64,000 bases of DNA from Agrobacterium tumefaciens (GTDB lineage: Bacteria; Pseudomonadota; Alphaproteobacteria; Rhizobiales; Rhizobiaceae). The position numbers were made by a program, and so were the translations under genes. This document shows, piece by piece, positions 16,424 through 24,677 of the stretch (its first letter is position 1; every line of letters begins with the position of its first letter). A model generated the notes under the pieces. That model was not told where the DNA came from, made no database searches, and saw nothing but the letters and a program-made list of their open reading frames with translations. The stretch spans positions 186,001-250,000 of the forward strand of contig NZ_CP039888.1 in NCBI RefSeq assembly GCF_005221325.1, given 5' to 3'.

Positions 16424-16606
16424 ATGTGCAAGATTTACGTGGCCGCCGCAGGGCGCGCCATCCCTCGCGGCTGGCCCGATGAGGGGCGGCCGATTGATCC
16501 GCTGTCGCGCCAGCATCGTCGCATGATCGAGACCGGTGACCTGGTCGAAAAAGAAGTGGCGGCGGCGACGCCTGTCGAACCCGTAAAACCGACCAGGAAG
16601 GATTGA
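16424..16606 (+). CDS. DUF2635-like small protein (Mu gp38 position)
   Basis: A 60-aa protein just ahead of the tail sheath, the position of Mu gp38/DUF2635. Its pattern fits that family: a short strand (KIYVAAAGRAIPR), a Pro/Asp turn (GWPDEGRPIDPLSRQHRRMIETGDL) and a charged tail. A gagat-type ribosome-binding site is present before ATG 16424. The family role is unknown, though it is conserved next to Mu-like sheath genes. Confidence 0.6.
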   Translation: MCKIYVAAAGRAIPRGWPDEGRPIDPLSRQHRRMIETGDLVEKEVAAATPVEPVKPTRKD

Positions 16607-16610
16607 TCCG

Positions 16611-18089
16611 ATGGTGAACAACATTCCCGACAATATCGTCGCACCGCTGCTTGCCTTCGACATCGAGTCCGGCGGGCAGTTTTCCAGCGAATTGAACGAA
16701 ATCCTTATCGGCTTTGGCACCGCCGGCGCAGCGCTCGGTGAAGGCCAGATCGCCATCTGCGGCACGGTCAATGAGGCTCGCCGCCTCGCTGGCCGTGGTT
16801 CGATGTTGGAAAGCATGTTCATCCGCGCCCGCAAGAATGCCCCGGCGCAGGTGATTTACCTTTGTCGTGTAGCAGATGCCGGCACTGCTGAAATCCGCAC
16901 GATGACGGTCGGCGCCGTGCCTGCTTCCGGTGGTCAGGCTGTGGTGCAGATCGCTGGTGAGAGCGTGTCGATCGATATCGCGGCCGGGACTTCGGCAAAC
17001 GATACCGCCGCCGCGCTGGCGACCGCGATCAACGCCTACTTCAATCCGCTCTCGAAAAAGAGCCTGCCTTTTACGGCGGTCGCGGCGGCGAACGTAGTCA
17101 CCGTCACGGCGCGCCACAAAGGCGTTTATGCCGCTGGCCTTGATATCTTCATTCCAGTCCTGGAAGGCGGCAACGTTTTCACCGGCGCTAACCTGACGAT
17201 GGCGACGACAACGCCGGGTGCTGGCAATCCAGACCTCTCAGCAATCCTCGCTGCAATGGGCGACGATCCTTTCGAAGCGATCGTTTCCGCCTTCAGTGAC
17301 GCTGCCAGCGTGGCGTTGCTTGACGCTTTCGTCACGTCACGCTGGGGTTATGACCAACAGTTGTATGGTCATGCGTTCTATCCCTTCACGGGAACCGACA
17401 GCCAGATCACCGCAAAAGGTCTGGCGCTGGACAGCTGGCATCTTTCCCTCATCCCGATCTTGTCGGGTGGCGGAAACGGCACGCCCGATTACGAGCGGGT
17501 CAGCGCCGACGTGTCGAGGGTGTTGCCCATGTTGGGTTCAGGATCCGATGGTCGCGTCTCTGCAAACCAGTCTGGTCTGGTCGTCGTCGGCGTAATCGCT
17601 CCGCGCGACCGGAATTACTGGCCCGACTATCCGACGCGCAACGGTTGGCTGCAGAACGGCGTCTCGGCCTGGAAGGTGGATCGTAGCGGCGATGTTGTGA
17701 TCGACAAGATCATCACACAGCAGCAGACGACGAACGGTGTTCCGGATACGGCACTTCGCGATATTCAGGCGGTCTACCAGTTGACCTATGCGCTCAAGTT
17801 CATTCGCTCGCAGCTGGCTTACGAGCACAGCAACAAGGCGATTGCCAATGACAACCCGGCAAACCTGCCGAGCATCGTGACCGTGCGGGATATCAAGTCG
17901 ACGCTGGTGCATGCCTGCATCGACCTTTCCCGTCGCGGCGTGCTGGAATTCGGTAACGACATCGCTGGACAGATCACGGTTACTCGCAACCTCGATAATC
18001 CGAACCGGGTCGATATCGTCCTTCCGATGGACCGCGTGAACCCGCTCGACATCTTCGCCGGGCTTGCCCGCGTCTACGCCCAAATCTGA
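16611..18089 (+). CDS. contractile tail sheath protein (Mu gpL family)
   Basis: This 492-aa protein matches Mu-type sheath subunits: an N-terminal region including LIGFGTAGAALGEG and VNEARRLAGRGSML, a central variable domain, then AFSDAASVALLDAF and a C-terminal polymerising domain with VVVGVIAPRDRNYWPDYPTRNGW-like text near residues 325-345 and an end with NPNRVDIVLPMDRVNPLDIF. It shows that the phage has a myovirus-type contractile tail. Ribosome-binding site gga precedes ATG 16611. The tube gene follows. Confidence 0.92.
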   Translation: MVNNIPDNIVAPLLAFDIESGGQFSSELNEILIGFGTAGAALGEGQIAICGTVNEARRLAGRGSMLESMFIRARKNAPAQVIYLCRVADAGTAEIRTMTVGAVPASGGQAVVQIAGESVSIDIAAGTSANDTAAALATAINAYFNPLSKKSLPFTAVAAANVVTVTARHKGVYAAGLDIFIPVLEGGNVFTGANLTMATTTPGAGNPDLSAILAAMGDDPFEAIVSAFSDAASVALLDAFVTSRWGYDQQLYGHAFYPFTGTDSQITAKGLALDSWHLSLIPILSGGGNGTPDYERVSADVSRVLPMLGSGSDGRVSANQSGLVVVGVIAPRDRNYWPDYPTRNGWLQNGVSAWKVDRSGDVVIDKIITQQQTTNGVPDTALRDIQAVYQLTYALKFIRSQLAYEHSNKAIANDNPANLPSIVTVRDIKSTLVHACIDLSRRGVLEFGNDIAGQITVTRNLDNPNRVDIVLPMDRVNPLDIFAGLARVYAQI

Positions 18090-18137
18090 GGCGGTTTCCG
18101 CCTCTTCTTTCTTTGACCCCATCTGCGGAGAATATCG

Positions 18138-18509
18138 ATGGCAGGAAACGATTTCGGCGGGCGGATGACCGTTCGCCTTGCGAGTAGCGCGCTTCTCGCT
18201 TTGCGCGGCAATTTCACGGTCTTGTCGGCGGGACAGTCAAACGAGACTGTCACCAATCAGGACGGATCGACGGATCGCGTGGGAACTCCTACGGCACCCC
18301 GTGCCGAGGTGACATTCAAGGATGCCAGCGATGTCGATTTCAACGCGCTGATGACTGCGGCGCGCCAGAACTTCACCATCCTGGAGGAGTTTACCGGCGT
18401 GACACATTATTTCTTCAACGCCTTCTTCAGCGGAGAGCCGAGTTCCAACCGTCTCAACGGCGAACTGTCTGGTCTTCAGATCGTCGGCGAAACCTATCGG
18501 CGGGGATAA
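18138..18509 (+). CDS. tail tube protein (Mu gpM family)
   Basis: A 123-aa protein following the sheath gene. It contains the beta-rich pattern of Mu-type tube proteins: KATL-like start MTVRLASSALLALRGNFTV, a middle PRAEVTFKDASDVDFNAL, and ends FSGEPSSNRLNGELSGLQIVG. It polymerises into the inner tube used for DNA delivery. The ribosome-binding site is ggag near 18126. Size is typical (Mu gpM 118 aa). Confidence 0.88.
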   Translation: MAGNDFGGRMTVRLASSALLALRGNFTVLSAGQSNETVTNQDGSTDRVGTPTAPRAEVTFKDASDVDFNALMTAARQNFTILEEFTGVTHYFFNAFFSGEPSSNRLNGELSGLQIVGETYRRG

Positions 18510-18518
18510 TGTATCGCT

Positions 18519-18839
18519 ATGTCAGAGAAAATCGTTGAGCTCTCCCGGAAATATGAAGTTCCGGGTGTTGAGCCGTTTGACAAGGTGCGCCTCCGGGCGC
18601 CGACGTACCGTGAAATTTTCATCAACGGTATAGGTGAACCGCGAGAAGTCCACGTCGTTGCTGGTCAGCCGATGGTTGTGACGCACTATGAGGCCATCGA
18701 CGGACATCTTCAGAACATCTGCCTGGCGCCTTCTTACGACTCCCTGGCGGTTCTGGAAGCTCACGACGCGGTAGAGGTCGCGAACGCCGTGTGCGATTTT
18801 TTTTCGCAGCGGCCGGAATTGCCGAAGTCGCCGACCTGA
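18519..18839 (+). CDS. tail assembly chaperone, short form (Mu gp41-like)
   Basis: This 106-aa protein lies between tube and tape measure, the place of the tail-assembly chaperone pair in both lambda (G/GT) and Mu-like phages (gp41/gp42). It begins MSEKIVELSRKYEV, includes RLRAPTYREIF and ends in a helix DAVEVANAVCDFF. Eight T bases near its end allow a -1 frameshift into an open frame (separate entries). The chaperone binds the tape measure during tail assembly. Confidence 0.8.
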   Translation: MSEKIVELSRKYEVPGVEPFDKVRLRAPTYREIFINGIGEPREVHVVAGQPMVVTHYEAIDGHLQNICLAPSYDSLAVLEAHDAVEVANAVCDFFSQRPELPKSPT

Positions 18840-18955
18840 TGGTGTTCCGTCTCGGATGGGACGCCATGCGTGTGCAGGACATGACGGCCGATGAAATCGC
18901 GCATTGGTGCAATCGTGCGATCAAATTTTCCGAACAAGCGCGGGGCCGGTCATGA
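18519..18955 (+). CDS. tail assembly chaperone, long form by -1 ribosomal frameshift
   Basis: If ribosomes slip back one base on T TTT TTT (18797-18803), translation leaves the short frame after residue 95 and continues for 50 residues to a TGA at 18953. The extension reads FAAAGIAEVADLMVFRLGWD and then a helical end, similar to the second chaperone domain of other phages (W-D-x-M ... A-D-E-I). That stop overlaps the ATG of the next gene (ATGA at 18952), which would make little sense unless the frame is really translated. Total about 145 aa. Frameshift frequency cannot be read from sequence. Confidence 0.72.
18797..18804 (+). other. T8 slippery site for programmed frameshift
   Basis: Eight consecutive T bases form the heptamer T TTT TTT in the zero frame with codons GAT TTT TTT TCG. 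A -1 shift keeps both tRNA-Phe pairings intact. It lies in the position expected for the tail-chaperone frameshift. Confidence 0.7.
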
Positions 18956-19506
18956 GACTGGAAATGAACAGCAAGGATTTCGAGGAGCTGGAGCGCGCTT
19001 TCCGGCGGCTCCCCGGCGAAATCCGTACCAAGGCAATGCGACGGGCGATGACGCGTGTTGCCCAGACTGCACGGTCTCGCATCGTTGCCCGGCTCGGGCC
19101 ACATACCCAGATGCCGCGCGACCTGGTGGCGGCGTTGACGACAGCGCATTTCAACGCCGGCGGAAACACCTCGAAGGTTGTTGCCGAGTCCGGCTGGATA
19201 CCGCTTCAACGTCTCGGCGCCGTTCAGAACGCATCCGGCGTCTACGCGAAGCTTCGCGGCTCATACCGCCACGCCTTCATCGCCGCCATGAAAAGCGGCC
19301 ATGTCGGCGCATTTCGCCGGGTGCCTGGTACACAGATGTCGTCTGCGACCGGCAAGCGCGAGCAGATCCGCGAATTGTTCGCCGCGAACCCGGCTCACGC
19401 CATCACGAACAATCCGGATGTTTATCTGGATGTCCTCGCGGGCGTGATCGAAGACTATTTCTTTCCGCGTGTCGTTCACGAGATCGAACGCCTCTTACCT
19501 CGATAG
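18952..19506 (+). CDS. minor tail protein, gpZ-like / tail completion protein
   Basis: A 184-aa basic protein. The N-terminal text (LERAFRRLPGEIRTKAMRRAMTRVAQTARSRI) is like lambda gpZ and HK97 gp10-type tail completion proteins, which have a leading amphipathic helix with many Arg residues. Its ATG overlaps the stop of the frameshifted chaperone, so it probably depends on that frame for coupling. A longer start at 18904 lies inside the chaperone extension and is rejected. Position after a chaperone is somewhat early for gpZ, so the exact role is uncertain. Confidence 0.6.
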   Translation: MRLEMNSKDFEELERAFRRLPGEIRTKAMRRAMTRVAQTARSRIVARLGPHTQMPRDLVAALTTAHFNAGGNTSKVVAESGWIPLQRLGAVQNASGVYAKLRGSYRHAFIAAMKSGHVGAFRRVPGTQMSSATGKREQIRELFAANPAHAITNNPDVYLDVLAGVIEDYFFPRVVHEIERLLPR

Positions 19507-19514
19507 GTGCATTT

Positions 19515-21473
19515 ATGGCCAATCGGAAAATCCGGGCGGAGCTTGAGATTGATGGCAAGGACAGTACCAGTCCTGCTTTCCGTTCTGTCGCGACCCGGAT
19601 GGGCCAGATCGAGCGACAGATGTCGCGGTTCAACAAGACCGCTTCCGATTTCGACCGGAAGGTCGCGTCGATCAATAGGCATTCGGCTGGAATGCAGCGG
19701 GCCGCCGAGGGTTTTAATAAAGCTGGCACGATGCTGCGGACCGGTATCGCCGGCTACGGTGTGTATGAGGTTGGTCGCGCGATTGCAGGAACTGTCAAGG
19801 ATTTTGCCGCGCTTGAGCGCCAGATGACCCGTATCGGCATCACGGCGGATGCGTCGGCGACCCAGACAAAGGAAGCGTTCGCACAGGCGCAGCAGATCGC
19901 AAAGGATCTGAATTACGACAGCGTTCAGCCCGCCATCGAGGCGATTGATACTCTGGTTGCCTCCGGCAAATCGCTGGATGAAGCCATGGCATTTCTGCCA
20001 TCGGTGCTTGCCACTGCGCAGGCGACAGGTGCGGCAACGCAAGACATCGCAAATACCGGTCTCAAGGCTGCCGACGCCCTGAAGATCGAAACGAAGAACA
20101 TGCAGCGCGCCTTCGACATTATGGTCATGGGCGGCAAGGCTGGCCAGTTCGAACTCAAGGACATGGCGCAATACATTCCCGGTCTCGCAAACAGCTTTGC
20201 GACGCTTGGTTACGAGGGTGAAGGTGGGTTGAAAAAACTCGTCGCCATCCTTCAGACGATTCGTGAGGATACCGGCGACGCCAGCAGCGCGGCGACGCAG
20301 GCGCAAAACATCTTCGGCAAAATGTATTCGGAAGAAACCGGGAAAAAGTTTGCCAAGTTCGGCATCGATTTGCGCAAGGAAATGGAAGCCGCCAAGAAGA
20401 CAGGTGAGGATGCTGTCAGCGCATTCATCCGACTCTCGAACGAAGCGATCAAGGGCGACCTTTCCAAGCTGCCGCTGTTGTTCAGCGATCAGGAATTCCG
20501 CCTCGGGATGCAGTCCCTGATGACCAGCAGTGAGAGCTTGAAGCGGTTCATCGACACGATGAATTCCGCCGAAGTCAACGGCACGGTTTTCCGCGATGTG
20601 AACCGCATCTTCGGGGATACGCAGGCATCAATCGACAGGATGTCAAACAGTTGGGAGAAGCTCAAGACGTCGATGGGCGAAAGTGTAGCCCCAGCTGTCA
20701 CGCCGCTCATGGATGGTGGAGTGAAGCAGCTAGACCGTTACAACGCCCGTCAGCGCGGGATGGAAAAGCGGGGCTGGGGCTGGTTCCGTCGCAACCTCGG
20801 TGTCATCTCCGCCACGGAGGAAATGGATCTCTCGTATGAAGGCGGGTACCGTGACGAGAAGTTTCTCGGCGAGTACTGGGCTTCCAGATATGGTGCCGGC
20901 AGAGACGATCCGCGTCGCCCTCGCGCTTCATCGGGTCGGCAGGGGCGGCCGGTTGTCATCGGGGATTTCCCGGGCGGCGGACATGGATATACCAACCGGA
21001 CATTGCCTGCGGGCTCTGCACCCGTTCCTGCGCCTCGCCCGAGAGAGGTGCCAGTGGGACTTTCCGCGACCGGTGATTTGCAGCGCCAGTACATGGAGTA
21101 CGGCCGAGGCCGCGCGGCAGGTCAGAAGATCTCTTCCGAGGTCGCGAATATGGATGTGTTTCGCGGAATTCGTGAAAAACTTGAGCAGTCGACCGAGATC
21201 GCAGGAACTCAAGCCGGAAAGTCGATCGCAGATGGTGGGCAGACGGCTGCGGCGGCTATCGAGAGCGGGTCGCAAAAGCTGCAAAGTGCTGGCGATAGCT
21301 TCCTGTCGGGCTTGACCAGCGCTGCACAAACGCTCCTTGACGCCGCGAACAAGCTGCAAAACGTCCGGGTCAATGCGACAGCTATCGGGGCGCAAGGCGG
21401 CAGGGCTCTCGCAAATGCTGATACCGGCAGGACTTTCCCGCCGGACATCTCGAAGCCAACAGGCGCACAGTAA
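19515..21473 (+). CDS. tail tape measure protein
   Basis: This 652-aa protein sets tail length. It begins with a TMP-type domain (residues about 1-90, ANRKIRAELEIDGKD followed by a coiled-coil-like stretch), then a conserved core: GIAGYGVYEVGRAI (possible hydrophobic segment about 77-93), MTRIGITADASATQ, and EAMAFLPSVLATAQATG, typical of the phage TP901 tape-measure core. The C-terminal third is Gly/Ser-rich and then helical. ATG 19515 follows the previous stop by six bases. A much longer frame upstream (from 18891) is out of phase with genes covering it and is not translated. Confidence 0.88.
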   Translation: MANRKIRAELEIDGKDSTSPAFRSVATRMGQIERQMSRFNKTASDFDRKVASINRHSAGMQRAAEGFNKAGTMLRTGIAGYGVYEVGRAIAGTVKDFAALERQMTRIGITADASATQTKEAFAQAQQIAKDLNYDSVQPAIEAIDTLVASGKSLDEAMAFLPSVLATAQATGAATQDIANTGLKAADALKIETKNMQRAFDIMVMGGKAGQFELKDMAQYIPGLANSFATLGYEGEGGLKKLVAILQTIREDTGDASSAATQAQNIFGKMYSEETGKKFAKFGIDLRKEMEAAKKTGEDAVSAFIRLSNEAIKGDLSKLPLLFSDQEFRLGMQSLMTSSESLKRFIDTMNSAEVNGTVFRDVNRIFGDTQASIDRMSNSWEKLKTSMGESVAPAVTPLMDGGVKQLDRYNARQRGMEKRGWGWFRRNLGVISATEEMDLSYEGGYRDEKFLGEYWASRYGAGRDDPRRPRASSGRQGRPVVIGDFPGGGHGYTNRTLPAGSAPVPAPRPREVPVGLSATGDLQRQYMEYGRGRAAGQKISSEVANMDVFRGIREKLEQSTEIAGTQAGKSIADGGQTAAAAIESGSQKLQSAGDSFLSGLTSAAQTLLDAANKLQNVRVNATAIGAQGGRALANADTGRTFPPDISKPTGAQ

Positions 21474-21498
21474 CGACATCAATTCGGAGACACGAAAC

Positions 21499-21957
21499 AT
21501 GAGAGACTGGGCATCAACGCTCCGGCCAGCCAGTTTTCGCGGTGTCCGCTTCTGGGTGGAGTTCGAGGATTTGTCAGGCGGCAAGCGTCTGGCGCGGCAT
21601 GAATACGCTGGCGGCAGACGCACCCACATGGAGGAGATGGGGCTTAAAACACCATCATTCGGTGTTACGGCCTATCTCCTTGGCGATGCCAGCGATGCTT
21701 CAGCAGCGTCGCTGACGTCGGCCTGCTTGGCCGCTGGCCCCGGCAGGCTGGTTCTTCCGATCGATGCCGGGCAGTTGGCATACGTTGAGGATTTCCACCG
21801 GTCTCGCGAGCGGGACCGTCGCGGCTATGTCGCATTCGAATTCACGGCGGTACCGGCTTCAGGCGAGGTCCTGCCGTCACTCAGCCTCGCTGATGTCGAT
21901 ACAACATTTCTCGCTGCATTGCCGGCGGCTGCTTCTGCATTCGGAAGGTTGTTCTGA
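21499..21957 (+). CDS. DNA circularisation N-domain protein (Mu gpN N-terminal part)
   Basis: The 152-aa protein begins WASTLRPASFRGVRFWVE and has RLARHEYAGGRRTHMEEMG with a following GVTAYLLGD, which is the DNA_circ_N domain found at the start of Mu gpN, a tail/baseplate protein with DNA circularisation activity. Mu gpN is about 490 aa; here the domain ends at 152 residues, and the rest seems to be encoded by the next gene. ATG 21499 has gga upstream. The TGATG junction with the next gene suggests tight coupling of the two halves. Confidence 0.78.
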   Translation: MRDWASTLRPASFRGVRFWVEFEDLSGGKRLARHEYAGGRRTHMEEMGLKTPSFGVTAYLLGDASDASAASLTSACLAAGPGRLVLPIDAGQLAYVEDFHRSRERDRRGYVAFEFTAVPASGEVLPSLSLADVDTTFLAALPAAASAFGRLF

Positions 21958-22580
21958 TGGCTGCTGACAAACGGGCAATATGCGACTGGCTCGGAAGCCT
22001 CGCGACGACCATCGTTGTTGATGATCTCGACACCGAAAATATTGCTGCGCGCCTCGATGCCGCTCCGGCACTTTCCGCCACAGAATTTGCAATGGAAAGC
22101 CTGTCAATTATGCGGGTCATTGCCGAGAGTGTTTTATCGGCCTCCGAGTTCGATACACTCCGCTCTGGGCAATTTGAGGATGCGGAGACCGCAGACGCGG
22201 CCTCGGTTTTGCTTGCAGCAGGACTTGCGATCGCAGGTGGACGCGCAGACTGGATTTCCAGGCCACAGGCGCGCGCTGGCCGCGACCGGATCGCCGCCGC
22301 TGGTGACGCTGCCCTGACAGTAGTTTCTGCCATGGGTTCAGATGGCGTTGATCTTTATGTCTGGCTCTCTGCCCTGACGAATATCGCGGTTCGCCTGGTG
22401 TCGGATCAGGCGGCAGACGCGGTCCCTGTGGTTCGGGTCGAGACAGGCATTTCGCTGCCTTCGACGTTTCTGGCTTACCAGCTTTACGGTGATGCCGGCA
22501 GGGCCGAAAGCCTTGTCGAAATTGCTGGTATATCCACGCCGATGCTCATGCCATCTGCCTTCAATGCTCTGGAAAAGTGA
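21957..22580 (+). CDS. gpN C-terminal-like protein
   Basis: A 207-aa Ala-rich helical protein whose ATG overlaps the previous stop (TGATG). Text such as TEFAMESLSIMRVIAESVL and ISLPSTFLAYQLYGDAGRAE resembles the end of Mu gpN-like proteins (the L-A-Y-x-L-Y-x-D segment). Together with the gene before it, it would make one gpN-sized protein, so the gene appears split in this phage lineage rather than broken: both parts have start signals. A recent frameshift is the alternative. Confidence 0.6.
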   Translation: MAADKRAICDWLGSLATTIVVDDLDTENIAARLDAAPALSATEFAMESLSIMRVIAESVLSASEFDTLRSGQFEDAETADAASVLLAAGLAIAGGRADWISRPQARAGRDRIAAAGDAALTVVSAMGSDGVDLYVWLSALTNIAVRLVSDQAADAVPVVRVETGISLPSTFLAYQLYGDAGRAESLVEIAGISTPMLMPSAFNALEK

Positions 22581-23644
22581 TGCAGAAAAATTCGACAGGA
22601 CCATTCGAGACGGTCGTTTGCGATGGGCTGCCGCCGATCATCCGCATCAATATAAGAGTATCGGCAGAAGAGGCTACGCGCAGCGCAAATGCCGATTTCG
22701 TCATCGCGGGATCCGGCGTGCCTGTCGTGCCGGGGAAGCCGACTAAGATCACAGCGAGCGGCGATCTGTTGCTCACTGGCTATGTGCGGGACGTCGACAC
22801 CGGATACGATGAGGAAAGCCGGTCGCTTTCCTGCGGTATAGTCTCTCGTACGGTCGATTTTGTCGAATGCTCGGCCGAACATCCAAGCGGGGAAATTCTC
22901 GATAAGAGCCTCGATGATATTGCGAGGGAACTGGACAGTCACGGAATTGGCATTGAGACGGACGGCAGCGAATTGCCGAAGGAAGCTCGCCATAAACTGA
23001 TGGTCGGAGAAAGCGCTTTCTCAAGTGTTGAGCGCCGGTCGCGGGGCCGCGGTGTTCTGATCCACGACACGCCCGAAGGTCGGGTCAAGCTGGCGACAAA
23101 ACCTGCTGGAAAACATGCCGGCAGGTTGAAGCGTGGCGTTAACATCCTGCCGGGATCCAGTGCCAGCTTTACGGAAAAAGGCCGGTACAGCGACATCAAA
23201 GTTCGTGGGCAGGCCACGGAAGGCAGCGACAAGCAGCAGTTTCGCGGCCAATCGTCGGCAAGAGATAATGGCCTTAGCCGTAAGCGAACGCTGATTTTGC
23301 GGCATGAAGGTGAAGCGTCAACGGGACGGATGAAGAAGCGCGCCGCATGGCACGCCAGGCGGGCGGCGGGAAACGGCACGACTGCGAGCATCGTCGTCAG
23401 TGGCTGGCGGGATGAGGCCGGCAAGCTCTGGCAGCCAAACTATCTTGTCTATGTCGATGATGACTGGCTCGGCCTCGATGGCTGGATGGTCATCAAAGAT
23501 ATCGATTTCGAACAGGGCGATATGACGAAAGCGACGCTCTCGGTCGCGGATCCTCGCTCACTCGGTGGCGAAAACCCGCGCGGCAAGACGACATCCGGCT
23601 ATTCCGCTGCGGCGGTCGATGAAGGGGACTTTGAGGACGAATGA
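22580..23644 (+). CDS. baseplate hub protein (Mu gpP/gp44 family)
   Basis: This 354-aa protein has the P2 gpD/Mu gp44 hub pattern: an early strand region (PIIRINIRVSAEEA), LLTGYVRDVDTGYDEESRSL, a middle domain with KLMVGESAFSSVERRSRGRGVLI, and a final domain with GWRDEAGKLWQPNYLVYVDDDWLGLDGWMVI. It forms the hub on which the tail spike sits. ATG 22580 overlaps the stop of the gpN-like gene; GTG 22577 is also possible. The gp45-type spike gene follows with an ATGA overlap. Confidence 0.85.
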   Translation: MQKNSTGPFETVVCDGLPPIIRINIRVSAEEATRSANADFVIAGSGVPVVPGKPTKITASGDLLLTGYVRDVDTGYDEESRSLSCGIVSRTVDFVECSAEHPSGEILDKSLDDIARELDSHGIGIETDGSELPKEARHKLMVGESAFSSVERRSRGRGVLIHDTPEGRVKLATKPAGKHAGRLKRGVNILPGSSASFTEKGRYSDIKVRGQATEGSDKQQFRGQSSARDNGLSRKRTLILRHEGEASTGRMKKRAAWHARRAAGNGTTASIVVSGWRDEAGKLWQPNYLVYVDDDWLGLDGWMVIKDIDFEQGDMTKATLSVADPRSLGGENPRGKTTSGYSAAAVDEGDFEDE

Positions 23645-24129
23645 GCGGCTTCATACGTTTCGACTTCGATGGCCGCCTTGAAGAGAAGGCTGGTCAGCAG
23701 TTTGTCTCCGGGCGAGGCATGTTCAATGATGGGTATACCCGTATCCATCGTCCGGAACCCCACGGCTTTGCTTCTTCGCCGCCTTCCGGCTCGAAAGGTC
23801 TTTTACTGCCATCGCCGGGTAATCCGGATTTTGCGGTTGTCCTCGGGCTTGAACATCCGGGCCACCGGCCGTCAGACCTTCCGGGTGGCGGCTCCGCGCT
23901 TTACGATGCCGGCGGCAATATCATCAAGGTAGTCATGGGCGATGGCATCGTTGTTGATGTGGCGGGGAGCGCTTTCCAAATCCGCAAGGGTGGGGTGACA
24001 TTCACGGTTTCGGCCGATGGCGTCGACATCGAGGGCGGGACGGTCCGCCATAATGGCAAGGACATCGGCGATGCCCATCGCCATACCGGCGTCGTTCCGG
24101 GATCCGGTCAAACGGGTGTGCCCGCTTAG
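23641..24129 (+). CDS. baseplate spike / assembly protein V (Mu gp45 family)
   Basis: This 162-aa protein follows the hub gene and matches Mu gp45: GSKGLLLPSPGNPDFAVVLG as the OB-fold, a beta-helix stretch with repeated short strands (GVTFTVSADGVDIEG), and an apex with DAHRHTG. The HxH motif near the end is the metal-binding site of central spikes in P2 gpV and its relatives. The spike tip pierces the outer membrane. Length slightly below Mu gp45 (197 aa). Confidence 0.86.
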   Translation: MSGFIRFDFDGRLEEKAGQQFVSGRGMFNDGYTRIHRPEPHGFASSPPSGSKGLLLPSPGNPDFAVVLGLEHPGHRPSDLPGGGSALYDAGGNIIKVVMGDGIVVDVAGSAFQIRKGGVTFTVSADGVDIEGGTVRHNGKDIGDAHRHTGVVPGSGQTGVPA

Positions 24130-24140
24130 GAAAAACTCAA

Positions 24141-24677
24141 ATGCTTCGCATCATACCTCTCGATGAGGCGGACGAAATCTATCGTTCGCCCGATCTCGGC
24201 TGGGATGGCCTCCTGGGCGACCTGCTGCTGAACAGTCTCACCCATCCAACGGCGCCCGGAGATTTTCGGGCGGAGCAGGGTCTAGCGACGCAAGTGCTGA
24301 TCCTGCTGATGAGCGACCGTCGCGTAGAGGACAGCGAGTTGCGAGACGGTGAGCAAAACCGGGGCTGGCTCGGAGACAGCTTTGACCGTCTCGATGGTGA
24401 GGACGTCCTGGGGTCTCGCCTTTGGCTGCTGAGGCGGCGCTCAATCTATGACGGCATCGAAGTTGATGCCGAGGACTATGCCCGCGAAGCCCTGCAACCG
24501 CTCATTACGCAGGGCTCAGTAGCCCGTGTCGACGCAACTGCCACCGCCAAGCGTGCGGAAAATCGTCTCGATCTCGAAATCGCGATGTACGGGCGCGACG
24601 GCGAGACCATGTTCAATCAGAAATTCGGACTGTTATGGAGACAGATAGATGGCGTGGAATATCCGCTCGCTGGATGA
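24141..24677 (+). CDS. baseplate wedge protein, GP46 family (Mu gp46)
   Basis: The 178-aa sequence starts LRIIPLDEADEIY and contains LATQVLILLMSDRRVEDSELRDGEQNRGWLGDSF (read in two parts), matching the GP46 pattern of D-x-L-x-x-A-V-x-I-L-L-x-T-D-x-R and R-G-W-W-G-D. The family helps form the baseplate wedge. The gene overlaps the baseplate J gene by 29 bases. The domain looks complete. Confidence 0.85.
   Translation: MLRIIPLDEADEIYRSPDLGWDGLLGDLLLNSLTHPTAPGDFRAEQGLATQVLILLMSDRRVEDSELRDGEQNRGWLGDSFDRLDGEDVLGSRLWLLRRRSIYDGIEVDAEDYAREALQPLITQGSVARVDATATAKRAENRLDLEIAMYGRDGETMFNQKFGLLWRQIDGVEYPLAG

Noticed and set aside
18891..19514. Upstream extension of the tape measure frame by 208 codons
   Set aside because: It overlaps the minor tail gene and part of the chaperone in another frame, and its text is Arg/Pro-rich noise; the tape measure starts at 19515.
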